Shown in pieces: positions 8,046 through 20,900 of a DNA stretch of 64,000 nucleotides. Origin of the DNA: Narthecium ossifragum (taxonomy: Eukaryota > Streptophyta > Magnoliopsida > Dioscoreales > Nartheciaceae). The translations under genes and the position numbers were made by a program. Location: contig OY986969.1 in NCBI GenBank assembly GCA_963920575.1, positions 13,842,615-13,906,614 of the forward strand, written 5' to 3'. Positions within the stretch are counted from its first letter, which is position 1; each line of letters starts with the position of its first letter. Under the pieces are notes generated by a model. That model was not told where the DNA came from, did not search any database, and saw only the letters and a program-made list of their open reading frames with translations.

Positions 8046-10604
8046 CGAATGATAATACGTACAATAAAAGAATATAATACATTAATCTCAAAGAATATAT
8101 TCAGAGGTAAACAGATATTCAATTCATATAACGTCAGTTGTACTATTACAAGATCTTCCAATAAAAGAATATAATACATTAATCTCAAAGGTTCTCGAAT
8201 GATACATAATTTACAAAGTCCATCAAAAGTACAACTGATCATCCTCCAGCAACCTCAAGCGCCTCTGGATGTAGTCGCGCCGCCAAAAGCTGATCTCGCC
8301 TGCTCTACTGAAGAAGAACTGGCGCCTGCACCTGCAAACGCAGCCCGGGTAGGAGTGAGCGATAAGCTCAGTAGGGTTCTACTCTACGACACACTGAAGG
8401 GAGGAAAACAACAACAGTGTTGTCTCCCAGCTCAAGTCTAACGGATGCCACGGGTCCCATAACCCAGTTGATGTTCCAAGGGCTCTTGTCATGAAACCTC
8501 TCTCCTGAACAAGCTACTAGGAGGCCAAGGAACAGTAACATGCAAGATCACCCTTCCCAAGCTGAAATACCAAGCCTTGGGGAACCACGTCGGGAACGCA
8601 TCAACATCCATCCTTAGCACTTGGCTTTGGAAGACAACACGACCTGTAAACCTCAACACAATGATCAGAGTCAACTAGCGTGCATCCTCAATATCAAGAG
8701 ATTCTGATTAAACAATCACCCTAATCCTGACTACCCAGCCGCGGTCCTAATGGCTAGATCCGAGCTACCCGAGAACCTCGGATACGCGGTCCTAACCTCA
8801 GATGCCTCTAATGCAATCAAGATGCATGCAATGCTCAGGCACAGATAACAATATATAAGCATGCAACAAGATGTCATTAATCATACAGAGCTAGGCATAG
8901 CTTACAGCTAGCCAAAGGGTGAACATAGCAAAGGCCTCAAATACAGATAAACTATGCTAACCAAACAAAGATCTGAGCAAAGTATGAATACAGATATACA
9001 ATAGTCTTCAGTGCTCTCTTGCACCTGACAGACTAAGGTTCCACAGTTACCCCGCAGGTAACTGGCCACATCTATACAATAGCCCTCGGCACTCGCCGGC
9101 AAGAGGCTAAGGTTTCACAATTCCTCATTAACTAGCACTCATAGCTAGCTAATGGTTAAACAATCCAATAAGCATCTAACTACAATCACACATGTATTAA
9201 ATGCGATCAAAACCCTAGATTCGTCCAAAAAGGAAAGTACTCGATTCGATCCTCAAACCCGATAGAAATCCTTTGAATACCTTCCAAAATCCACTTGTAA
9301 ACTTCCCAACATGTTTAAAGATCAATCACGATTGAAAGCCATTCAAGAAAAACCAGAAAACAATGTTCAAGGGCCCACGGATGATGCGACGGTCGATCCG
9401 CCGATCGACCGTGAGACCATGGTCGATGTCAAGGTCGATCCGCCGATCGACCGTGAGACCAAAGCGAAGGAAACCAAGGGCGACGGTCGATCCACCCATC
9501 GGCCCTGAGAAGTCCAAAACCAAACAGCGCCTGACGGTCGATGCGACGGTCGACCGTCAGGTAGATGGCGAAAAGAGAAGATCCCGCGGTCGATCCACCC
9601 ATCGACCGTGGGAGTCCAAAATCCCGACAGAGCCCGACGGTCGATGCGACGGTCGACCGTCAGGCCAAGAAAGAGCAAAACCTTGCTTGACAGTTGATGC
9701 ACCGATCGACCATCGAGCCCTGAAAGAGCGTATCAACGCTTGACGGTCGATGCACCGATCGACCGTCGAGCCTCAGGCACAGTTCATCAGAACAGTGCCG
9801 GAAATCCAATTTCTTGGATTCCAAGGATCAAATCAAGTTGGAAATCGATGAAACTTTGCAAGTATGCATAAAAGATGACGGGGAAACAAATGGTATAAAG
9901 AAATCCCATTTTTGACGGTTAAATCTCCAATTTAGGTTGAAAAGACCAAAAATCGATAAACGACGATAATACAAGATTCAGCCGATGAAATACGCAAATC
10001 GCAAGGTAGGAATACTTGGAACCATTCACATTACATGCACAAAGAGCTACATAGCATTCTAACAAGTACTGCTACAGCGAAAGGGCATTAAACCTATCCT
10101 AGGAGAACCCGATCCAAAGATCGAGGTAGAAACACCTACTTGAAGAGATAGGGCAGCTCCTCCACGCATCCCCCAACTCCGATCGCCAGAAGCCGCTCCT
10201 CGAAAGCCATGCCTCCGGTGCCCTAGCACCCAGCCGAAGGAGAGAGGGAGAAGAGAGAAAGAAAGGCCGGAGGAGAAGAAAAGAAAGGAGAGAGAGAAAG
10301 GAAAGGGTTAAATAGAAAGCTGGAATCCATCACAGCCGTCCGATTCGATCTCTCCCGATTGAGCTCCGATCTTCCGATCGGACGCGCCCTAAAGGTTCTA
10401 ATCAAACACATACATCAATCAAAGGCCATGTGTGCAATGCGGGTGTGAAACTGACCACCAGTGAGCATATTTACCAAAATGCCACTGCGGTCAAAAGCAG
10501 CGATGCGATCAACCGATCGCATCCCAAGGCCAACCGAGCCAAACCACAAACCCAGGCCCACGACCTAACGCGGTCGGACCAGGTTGGAGGTACGAGTCCT
10601 CACA
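8046..10604 (-). repeat. 3' LTR of element F, end truncated
   Basis: On the minus strand the LTR begins TGTGAGGACTCG at 10604, after a CTTTAAGGGTAATCGGT polypurine-like tract. It carries eight inverted-repeat units at 9389-9767 and the GCAGGTGCAGGCG block at 8325-8341. The distal ~150 bp hold a 32-bp exact direct repeat (8062-8093 and 8159-8190). The normal terminus is missing. The G LTR (13581), the 40779-43634 LTR and the H LTR belong to the same family by their first ~100 bp. Confidence 0.8.
9389..9767. repeat. Eight inverted-repeat units, F LTR
   Basis: Each unit is a dyad of the form ACGGTCGATC-CGCC-GATCGACCGT (first unit, 9389-9412, perfect 10-bp arms). Other units keep 8-10-bp arms but change the centre (CCACCC, GCACCG, TGCGACGG). 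One unit (about 9690-9717) is decayed. Spacing is irregular, 25-75 bp. Confidence 0.9.
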
Positions 10605-12805
10605 ACCGATTACCCTTAAAGAAATTTCGTCCCAAAATTCAAGGGTAAGGCCGAAAAAGAAGAACCAACTAGTCCTAGTGGTACAAACGCCCACACAAAG
10701 GAAACTACCTGCTGGGTCAAATAGTCGGGGAACTCCTGGCACACGCGATCACAATCCCCCCTACTCCCACGTCAAGCTCTCTGCACTGCCATGCCTCTAT
10801 CTGATCATCACCAACGTTATCGACCTGCCTCTCAGCATCTGATCTCGTCTGGCCACAATCTGCACTAGCTGCTCTACGTAGGCGACGTCCTCCTCGACTA
10901 CGAAGTCGTCGTGTCTGATCATGTGGGACGGATACTGACTGTACTTCCTCAACACCGAACACGTGGCGGAAGGACACACAACTGACAAGTGCGTGAAATA
11001 GATCCGATCTGTAAGCAAACCCTCTGTCGCCAACTGCGAACCCTAACGGCCGTCACCTCTGATCTGACCTGCACTGACCTCTCTACCTCAAGAGGTGCAA
11101 CGCTGGTGCTGAGCCGTCAACTGCTGAAGTAGGCAAACTCCGCCATGAGGGTGTGCTCTCGCCGTCTGACATTTGCATCAACAATACGTGCCCTAAGCAC
11201 GTCACCATGGATCTGAATGGTCCTCTCTGACCGTCTGTCCATCTGTGCCGCGAGATGCTGTGCTAGAAGTCAACGCTGTGATCATCGGCTCCCAAGAGCT
11301 GTATTAGACTCAAGTCTGTGATCCTGGAATCATAACCTGAAGTGATGGAAGCTGAAACATCACACCATCTGATCACCTCTCTGACGTGCGGACTGCTATG
11401 TGGCACATGTACTCATCTTACAAGGTATATGTGCTGAACTGACCTCTGCATCTGATCCTGAATCTGATCACTGCATCTAATCCTGAATCTGATCTCTGCA
11501 TCTGATGCCAACCAGGTGATGACGAAACCCATGATGTATCTCTATGCCTCCTGAATGAACAACAACAGGAGAGGAGTAAACCTCACGTCGGATGTCCTCT
11601 TGCCACTCTGGATCTGCTACTCCACCTCTGGAGTACTATCAACTGTCTGCCAAAGTCGTCAGGAATCTCTATAGGCTCGATGTCATCGTCGCTCCACACG
11701 CGTCATGGTTCTGGTGCAAACTCTAGGAGTAGGGCTGCCTCGGCCTCCACCTCATCTGGTCTCTGCTCCCTGCCAACTCTGACTGGTCCTCTACACGAAG
11801 GAACCTTCAGGAACACTCTGCCAGGAACTGAGATCTGCACCAATCCTCGCCTCTGATCTGAGTAGCTCTCTCGTCTGCTCTGTGCTAGTCCCTCTGAGGA
11901 TTGCCTCAACCAAACTCGGTTGAGCAATCCGAAGAACGACACGGACTGCCGTGCTACACCTAGAATGGTACTGCATCTGTCTGGACTGATGGTTGCTGAA
12001 CTCGGCAAACTCCAGCAAAGGAACGTACTGCTCCCAGCTGCCTCCTGCAATCTGGTGATGACGTCCGCCATGGTGTGCTTCCGCCCCCACTCTGACACAG
12101 TAAGGGAGGCCGCAATAGATCTGCCGGATCTGCAACACTGCTAACGAAGCACCACCTGTGATCTGCTGACGCTGTCCAGCTCTCAGTCACGTGCTTGGCA
12201 CCAACCGCAACCTGGACCTCCACGAGCTCCGGATACATACCCTGGGTCTATATCACTCTGGCCGGGAGAGCTGGGATGCCGTAAAGACTGAATGGGAAGT
12301 CATCAGGAATCTGATCCTCGAAATCCGATCCAACTGACTGTCTGCCTCCGACGAGCTGACAAATCCACCAAATCTGCTCTAGCCCCTCTAACAACTGCCG
12401 GGGGATATTACCCTTAAAGGCACTGACGCAGTGACTTTAAGGCAAAAGCTCCGGTCTCCTGGCCACTCTGGTCAACGGTCCCGCAATCTTGGGGATGCTT
12501 CTACTGAATCTCGAATACCATCTTCGACCTCTGCCGTCGCACATCTGTGTCAAGACCAGCTGAATCGATCGATCTGCCTGCCGCTGAGACTGCCTGTCGA
12601 TCGAAACCTGCCTCTGAAGGCCAACACCTCGAACTGGGGCCAAATGACGCCGATACACCCTCGGCAGCTGCGATGTAAACACCAAACATCGCTCGTGCTC
12701 CTCCTCAACGTGCCAGTAGATATGATGCTGTCGATGACAGAGAGACGGTCAGAGAGGACGACTCAGGTCTCAGATGAAGCGTGTATTGTCGATACAGATC
12801 TCAGC
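10605..12805 (-). pseudogene. pol: pol of element F, C-terminal part
   Basis: Heavily mutated polyprotein on the minus strand. Recognisable pieces, from the C-terminus up: VLRKYSQYPSHMIRHDDFVVEEDV followed by VARRDQMLRGRSITLV (10797-11033, end of integrase and chromodomain-like tail); AGGSWEQYVPLLEFAEFSNHQ (about 12000-12060, integrase); and HVEEEHERCLVFTSQLPR just after a decayed VIDSI-IYW version of the RT active site (about 12670-12750). Frames shift many times. Some stretches between them (11040-11700, 12140-12430) show no readable domain. Confidence 0.72.
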
Positions 12806-15800
12806 TGACAAGATCACATTCCATGGTGGAGTTCGCTTGTTATAGCAGTTGATAGTTTAGCTTTCGCATCACACCGTTTGGGGCATAGTACGGTATCCCA
12901 TGTTGATTTCCAGCTTACTGGCCATAGCTTGCAGAGGCTTCATCCACCGACTCAGACATCATCACCCAATCTTCAGAAAATCAGCATAGATCAGGTCAGA
13001 ATTGACAAAAGGTTTGCACATATCAAATGTGATCGCCGTTTGAGTATGAAATTGATGGCAGAGTGTTCTTGAGGATGGCCCATGCGGATATCCAGGTAGG
13101 TTGGTCAAGGAAGAATCAATGTCGGGGTGTTTGCTCTTTGAGATTTCAGTTCATGGTGGTGAGACTGTTTTAGGTTTACCTTATCCCATACCTACCATTT
13201 GTGCTTCATCCTGTCATGTGTTCGAGCTGAGGAGGCACCGTTCAAATTCATCGCGTGTCAGCAGCTTCGACAGAGTAGAGCTTGAGATAGACAGATTGTC
13301 AGAGGTGTTGTGGGGGTGACTTGGGAGCACTGGGGGCGCATGTGCAGTTTGTCCCAAGTGGTCCTCACTCCGAGGTTTTTCTCTGTCTTATGTGGCAGTT
13401 GCGGGCGTTGGTACTCGGGGGTTTGTGTTGCGGGTGTTGATGCCCGGTGCCTTGTGTGGTTGCTCGGGTTGCGAACTTGCTAACCTTTCTTGTCTTGTGC
13501 AGGTGTGCTTGTTTTGCTTATTGTTTCCGACCCTACTCTTACCGAATTTCGAGGACGAAATTCCTTTAAGGGTGATAGGTTGTGAGGACCCGTACCTCCA
13601 ACCCTGTCTGACCGCTTGGGTCGAGGGTCTGGTTCTGTTGGTTTTGCGCTTGGTTGGCCTTGCTTTGCGATCCTCCCTGATTGTTGCGGCTCCGGGGGTA
13701 ATTTGATAAATTACCCTAGGCGGAGTGGGTTTTACACACGCGTAACGCACACACGGCCTTGTGATGATGTATGTGCTTGGTTAGACCGATAGGAGTACTT
13801 TAGATCCGAGGATTTGAGTTTGATCGCAGGGATTGAGATTTGGGCTGCTAGGATAAGATCTGGCCGATTGGACGACCAAGATCCAATCTTAAGCATCCAA
13901 ATATTAGATCCCTTTTTCTTTTGCTTTGCTTGGTTAGGGCTTCAGCCGCACGCGAGAGAGAGAGAGCTCAAGCGCTCGAGAGAGAGCTCGAGAGAGGGCT
14001 GTGGTGGCTGATCGGAGAGAGACGTCGGCGGCGAGGGCAAGGGCGGAGATCTTGCTACGGCGACCGCGGTTGGGGCGACGACGAGCCCTTAGGCGACCCG
14101 CGACGGCTGGATCCCTCCCGTCGACTGCGACGGCAGAGGCCTTGGATGACAACGGCAACGATGACCAAAGGAGAGCTAGGCGGAGCTTGGCAACGACGAT
14201 CAGAGAGAGAGATGACGGCCGTGATTAGAGGGGACCGACAGCGACGGCGTCGACGACCGGAGGAGTCGATCCAGAGGTAGGGTTGCTTCCCTAAACCTGG
14301 TTTAGGACTCTACTAGAGTAGAATAGGGTTGTATTGATGGGTGTTTTCGAATGCTATGGTTGCTCTGTTACTTTCTATTTTAAGTTCTGTTTTCCGGCGA
14401 TGATCTGCTCCGTTTTCCATGGTTTTTCTCGGCGATCCTCTTCTCTGTTTTACCGGCGGTGATTGCTCTCCCTTTTGGTCTTTCCGGCGATCCTTCTATT
14501 TCTCCATCACCGATGATGTATGCTTTGGTTTGGGGTTTTCCGGTGTGGGGTGGATGGATGGGTATCTGGATTGCTGGTTTTGGTTGCATCCCATTGGAGG
14601 CTGTAATGTCCTTTTCCCGGTGCCCCCTTCCATTTCTCTCCAGCGACGCCTTGCTCTGTTCCCGGCGATCAGTTCATCTTCTTCTTCCATTCCCTCGGTG
14701 AATGCCCCTTCCTTCTCTACACGAGGCAGCCTCTGCCGTCCCCATGACCTCTTTCACTCCATCCACCTCTCCGTGACCTCCAGCTTGCTGGATTCCTTTT
14801 GTCAATCCGGGGGTCGCTTGGCCTCGATTCTCCCCTTCCCAGATGAATCCCTTCGGGGAATGGCTTCAAGCTGCTGCCAGGTCCAATCTCCCCCATGCTA
14901 GGGTTGTCTCTTGGCTGCTTCGGTCCGATCTGTATGTTAAGTTCCATAGATATTTGATGAAGTGCCAAAGAGAGTATCGAACTGCTGTTATTCGCTGTCA
15001 TGTTGCTGAGCCTAGTTTCCTGATGCATATAGATTCCTCCTAGGAGGCTCTATCCTAGGACAGATGCTATGCCCTATCAAGTTGCCATGCTCAAATATAT
15101 TGCTATGCTAGACTTCTAAGTATGCTAGGTCATGACCTCTTTCCATACTATGCCATGTTGTTCCTGCATGACAGTTAGACTATTGTCGCAAATATGCTTA
15201 TCTTGATGAGTTGTTGAGCATATGATTCATGCCCGTCTGCTCTATTTTTCCATAGCTACGTGGATTGATCTTGAGTTGCTTCCGTGGTGGATTCTTATGT
15301 TTAGCCACCTCTAGTTAGTTCTCAATGCATGGTTTTCTATCTTGCTGTATCAACTATTGCTACCATGGCCAGTTAGCCCTACTTTCCTTAAGTTTGTGAT
15401 TCTGATCATTTGACGAGCGATTGAGTAGAGTTTTGTTATTGATTGTTAAACGAGCCGTTTCATTGATTCTTTGTCGTCGAGTGGTATATGAGTTTGGTAG
15501 TATCGCAGTATTAGTTGACTAATTGAGCGGATGATTATTCAATTACTTTATTATGTCTATTTGCTTTCCAATGCGTATGTTAGTTGAATATTTCAAGTAT
15601 GCTTATTAATACCATGTAAGCCTAGGGCCGGCGGTGTGCCCGTTTTTATTTGTTTTGTGGAGATGCTTATAATGTGCGGGCCAGTGGTGCTCTGTGAAAT
15701 TGTTTAGCTGGGGGGTGTACCCCATTGTACAATTTCTGGCTGACGACGGTGCATGTCGTCGTAATGCCGAAATTTGGATTGAAACGTGATAAAATTGAAA

Positions 15801-16852
15801 TAGCTTAGTTCTCTTTTATATCTTATATGCTAAATTGGACATGTTTGATGAGATGTCATGTAGAGACACCCAGGTCTAGTTGTTTGAATAGGCTCATGCA
15901 TGATGCTTGCATTAGAAGCATTAAGGCTACGTGCGGGCGATGGGTTCGATCGCCGATCCGGGGGTCTCGGGTAGCCTGGATCTAGCCCTAGGACCGGGGT
16001 TTGGGTAGTTGAGGATTAGGACGTGATTGTCATCGAATGATCATAATTGATATCATTTGAGGTTTTTGTTATAGTCGACCATGTTGGATATTATTGTATT
16101 TGAGGTGTAGAGGTCGTGTCGGGTCTCCAAGGCCAAGCGCTAAGGATGGTTGTCGATAGCCCTGACATGTGTGTCCCCGCGAGAGATGGTATGACGCAGG
16201 GTGGTACCTGGACAGGAGCCCGCAGTCTTTGTTTCCTCTCATCTGTTCTTGGGTGAGGGTGGGACCTGGACAGGAGCCCTCGGGAATCGACAGGGTTATG
16301 GGACCCCTTGGCATACCTTAAGCTTAGGCGGAGAACGACGCAGTTGCAGTTTTCCTCCCTTCCTGTGCGACGTAGAGTAGAACCCTACTGGGCATTGTTG
16401 CTCACCCTACCTGGGCTGCATCGGCGATGCAGGTCGATGCAGTTCCTTCTTTCAGGTGTTCCTTTTGAAGATGGCGCGGTATTTCGAGGAGATCGAGGAC
16501 TTGGAGCGTTGAGGAGTTCGTCAACAGATACTTTCCAGCTTTAATTTATGATGTACAAATTGATGTATAAATCGATGTATAAGATGATGTATTCGAGGAC
16601 ATGATTGTATGATCTTTAAGTTGTAATTGAGGAATGTAATGATATTGAGGTGTTAAAGTTGTAAAATGATAAAGTGTACAGGTTTCTCGTATTTAAATTA
16701 TAAAGGAGATTCTGTCAAAATTTTTGTATACACAGGAGGATTACATTGTTTAAATTCATAGCAGTATGCATTTGTGCGCCTATTGATGATGTAAACAGGT
16801 TTAGGTGGTTCACGCCTCGATTCGGATGGGTTTTCTGGGTCGGGGCGTGACA
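12806..16852 (+). mobile_element. Element G remnant (end of pol plus 3' LTR), inside F
   Basis: Plus-strand insertion in F's RT: F reads EFTEMQ up to 16853 and resumes near 12800. The internal 12806-13580 retains a decayed integrase (GTGGAGTTCGCTTGTTATAG resembles VEFAYNN coding) and a chromoviral tail, then CCTTTAAGGGTGATAGGT and the 3' LTR. No 5' LTR or target duplication was found, so the left part was deleted. Confidence 0.75.
13581..16852 (+). repeat. 3' LTR of element G
   Basis: TGTGAGGACCCGTACC to GTCGGGGCGTGACA, 3272 bp. It has a 9-bp perfect stem GGGTAATTT-GAT-AAATTACCC at 13696-13716, a GA-rich purine stretch at 13955-14000 that produces spurious Arg/Glu frames, CAGAGGTAGGGTT near 14275, the GATGGGTTCGATCGCCGATCC block near 15939 and the ACCCTACCTGGGCTGCAT block near 16406. 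No GATCGATC clusters of the B or C type are present. I see no gene in it. Confidence 0.85.
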
Positions 16853-17905
16853 CTGCATCTCTGTGAACTCGTACAGTCCGTACCTCGTACGGAAGGCTGT
16901 GTCTGGGATGTCACAATCCTGAATCCTCAGCTGGTGTAGTCGGTGCGAAAGTCAAACTCTAAAGGAGTCGACAATTCTCTCAACTGCTAATCCATCATCA
17001 TCACACTGCAGCGGGCGCATACTCTGTACTGCAACACTGCCCAGCTTCCTGACGCCTATGCATCTATGGAGGGAACCATCTACATTGAGAACCGGAACAC
17101 ACTCTGGTGCAACACCTGGGCGAACGAAGTCCCGAGCTACTGACTCGGCCGACTGAGTCCTCGACTCTCCAAACGCTGCCAGCATCCACGTGCGAACTCG
17201 CAATGCTCAACACTGCCCAAAGGAACCTCAACCTCGAACTCGGTGTCCAGTGAAGGCGACAATTGGAAAGCTCTTCATAAGGGACAGCTGCACAAACAAC
17301 AACAACAAAACGAGGGGAAGCTGCTCTCCAGAGCACCCTCGAAAACAACGGGGAGGAAGTTCACCACAAGCCGGTGAACAAACCCCAACTCTCGACAAGC
17401 AGAAGGATCGCCGAACCGCGATCTTCAACGAGAGCGAAACAACGCCGCCAGGTGTACCCAAGACACCTTCCCATGGCAAAAGAAGTACAACCCGGTGCAT
17501 AACCAACTGACGCAACCGAGGAAGCCGTCGAACCCCAACGTGTACCACATGTGGGCGACGGACACCTAGAGGTCTCCAACCTCTAGCAAACGCCCCGACA
17601 AGAGCAACCAACCCAAGCTCTTGTCCCGATCGGTGGCTACTCCCAAAGCCACACCTGACTCCAATCCCAAGCCAACAAGGCTACACGGGGACGAGTCACA
17701 AGGGGGAAACACCTAGCACCACAAGAAACCACGAGCCGCAAGACACTCCAAAAGTTGAAGGCTGAAGCTGCAAGCTGAAAGACGAAGCTGGCGGCTCTGA
17801 AACTGGCTGCTGCTGAAGTTACTATCTGGAATCTGAATTCCCGCGTCTGCCCAAGGTACCTGCCCCAACTGTGGCACAAGTCCAACAAGGCTACACGAGG
17901 TGGCA
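16853..17905 (-). pseudogene. pol: gag-pol of element F, N-terminal part
   Basis: Minus-strand RT sequence next to the G insertion reads [23 protein letters not shown] after correcting small indels (16860-16960). Farther right the translation decays. The matching part of element H (62380-62660) shows this is gag/protease territory, but I cannot place a zinc knuckle or the protease aspartate. It ends at a GTGGCACA stretch shared with C (17892-17913). Confidence 0.6.
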
Positions 17906-20900
17906 CAGTCTGTAGACTCACCGATCGGCGGCACAGTCAGGGTAGACCGGGTCTGCCGATCTTGTTCTTTGGAGGTTGGAGCCCTCCGTGTCTGTCTAGA
18001 CCTGCGGGTGCTAGACATGACAGGCTTCGATGTGATACTTGGTATGGACTGGTTAGCAGCATACCGGGCTATCATCGACAGTGGTCGCCGGAGGGTGGTC
18101 GCTTGGACACCCGATGGGACACAGTTTGTGTTGTTGGGGGATCGGTTTTCAGCCGATTCCTTCGCTTGTGGTGTGGGGAGGCGTGGCAGCAAGATTTCAG
18201 CCTTGCTGGCCAGCCTGTCCCTGTTTGGGTCAGAGGGAGTGCAGCAGAGCAGTTTTCCTAGGATCGTGTGCGACTACACCGACGTGTTTCCCGAGGTGTT
18301 GCCAGGGCTTCCACCGTCCAAAGAGGTCGATTTTGAGATCGACGTAGTACCGGGTAACGCACCGATCTCTCTCCCAGCTTTCAGGATGGCACCAGCAGAG
18401 CAGAGTGAGTTGAGGACCCAGCTAGACGAGCTTACCAACAGAGGTTTCATCCGTCCTAGCATGTCTCCCTGGGGGGCGCCAGTGTTGTTCGCGATGAAGA
18501 AGGATGGTACCCTTCGACTTTGCATAGACTACAAGCGGCTCAACAGGGTGACGGTGAAGAACCGGTATCCGATGCCGAGGATCGACGACTTGTTTGACCA
18601 GCTGCGAGGATCTTCAGTGTTCTCGAATATCGACCTCCGCACCAGCTACCACCAGTTGAGGGTTTGGGATTGCGACATCCCAAAGATGGCTTTTCGGACT
18701 CGGTACGGCTTGTACGAATTCATGGTGATGCCGTTTGGGCTGACGAACGCACCAGCAACGTTCATGAATCTCATGCAGAGGATCTTCCGGCCTTTTCTAG
18801 ATGAGTTCGTGGTAGTGTTCGTCGACGACATCTTTATCTACTCCCGGTCAGAGGCGGAGTACGAGCGACACTTAGCGACAGTGTTACAGCTACTTCGGGA
18901 GCATCGGCTTTATGCCAAGGCTTCCAAGTGCGAGTTCTGGCTTGCACAAGTGGGATTCCTTGGACACGTGGTTTCGGCAACAGGGATCTCAGTTGACCCG
19001 GCCAAGGTCGAGGTAGTGGTACAGTGGCAGAGACCGAGGACGGTGTTCGAGGTCCGTAGTTTCTTAGGTCTGGCGGGTTACTACAGACGGTTCGTGCGGG
19101 ACTTCTCCAAAGTTGTCGGACCATTGACCAAACTGACACAGAAGGCCGTCCCGTTCGTGTGGGATGATGCTTGTGAGCGAGCTTTCGTGGAGCTGAGGAC
19201 GAGGTTGACCAGTGCGCCGGTGCTGATCGTCCCCGAGCGAGGTGTTGGTTACAGTGTCTACTGCGACGCCAGCGGTGAGGGTTTGGGGTGTATCCTCATG
19301 TAAGAGGGCCACGTAGTTTCCTATGGTTCTCGTCAGCTGAAGAACCATGAGAGGAAGTACCCTACTCACGACTTGGAGGTAGCAGCGGTGGTCTTCGCCC
19401 TGAAAACCTGGCGGCATTACCTCTATGGCGAGAAGTTCTCTGTCTTCTCGGACCATAAGAGCTTGAGGCACGTTTTCACCCAACGTGACCTCAACCTGAG
19501 GCAGCGGCGCTGAATGGAGCTACTGGAGGACTACGACTTTTAGTTGCATTACCATCCTGGTAAGGCAAACGTCCTAGCAGATGCGCTGAGCAGACAGGTG
19601 AGAGACACTAGAGCAGCGGTTGCAGGGTTGTCAGCGCGGTAGTGGCAGGCTCTAGAGATAGTGGGCCAGTTGGGGCTCGAGTTTGAGGATCGGAGATCCA
19701 ACAGCTTTCTCTATGCAGTGCAGAGTATGCAAGCAGTTCTTGCCAGAGTGTTAGAGGCACATCACAGTGACCCAGAGCTCGAGGAGTTACGCACATCGAC
19801 GGGCACGGAGGGCGCAGACGGGGACTGGACAGTATCGTCAGACGGAGGGCTACGGTTCCGAGGCAGAGTAGCGGTTCCAGCAGATCCAGTTCTACGAGAC
19901 GACGTCCTACGAGAGTTCCACCACTCTCGTTTTGCGGTTCATCCCGACGGCACCAAGATGTACCAGGATCTTTGGCGACAGTTCTGGTGGCGCGGGATGA
20001 AGAGGGCAGTGACGGAGTTCGTATCGTGTTGCCTTACCTGTCAAAAGGTCAAGGCAGAGCACCAGCGGACTCTGGGGTTACTTCAGCCTCTTCCACTAGC
20101 TGAGTGGAAGTGGGAGCACATCACGATGGACTTCGTGACCGTGCTACCGAGATCTCCTAGGGGGAATGACGCGATTTGTGTCATCGTTGATAGATTGACC
20201 AAATCGGGGCACTTCCTGCCTATGCGGGTGACAGACTCGACGGACAAGTTGGGCAGCTTGTACGTCAGAGAGGTGGTCAGACTACATGGGGTTCCAGTGT
20301 CTATCGTGTCAGACCGTGACCCCAGGTTCACCAGCAGGTTCTGGCGAGACTTTTAGGAGGCAGTTGGCACACTCCTGACTTTCAGTACGGCTTTCCATCC
20401 GCAGACAAACGGACAGTCAGAGCGGACGATCCAGATCTTGGAGGACATGCTGAGAGCATGTGTCCTCGATGCAGGAGGCAGCTGGGAGGAGCACGTTCCC
20501 TTGGTAGAGTTCGCCTACAATAACAGGTACCAGTCCAGTCTTGGAGTAGCACCTTTCGAGGCGTTGTACGGTAGTCCGTGTCGTTCCCCAGTGTGTTGGA
20601 CAGAGGTTGGAGAGGCTTCACTCACCGGTCCAGACATCGTCAGGCAAAGGCTTCTCACAGCTCAGAGCTGGCAGAAGAGTTATGCAGATCAGAGGCGATG
20701 ACCGTTGGAGTTTGCGGTCGGCGATCGAGTGTTCTTACGAGCATCGCCCTACAGAGGTTCTGTCAGGTTTGGCAGAGGTGGTAAGTTGACGTCGAGGTTC
20801 GTCGGGCCGTTCAAGATCCTAGAGAGGGTCGGTGAGGTAGCTTACCGCCTGGACCTTCCTTAGCACATGTCTGCTGTGCATCCGACTTTCCATGTGTCGA

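Larger units (their letters stand above)
8046..17905 (-). mobile_element. Degenerate Ty3/gypsy element F, reverse-oriented, inside C
   Basis: Its 3' LTR occupies 8046-10604 on the minus strand. Its pol lies at 10605 to about 12805 and continues at 16853 to 17905, split by element G. Both outer ends are abrupt. On the left the LTR lacks its CGACA-type terminus; on the right there is no LTR. No target duplication is seen, and the flanking C sequence has lost about 0.85 kb. It is closely related to element H (56722-62671). Confidence 0.75.

Noticed and set aside
13921..14280. Arg/Glu-rich open frame
   Set aside because: It reads a GA-rich purine stretch inside the G LTR; no domain and no conservation as protein.
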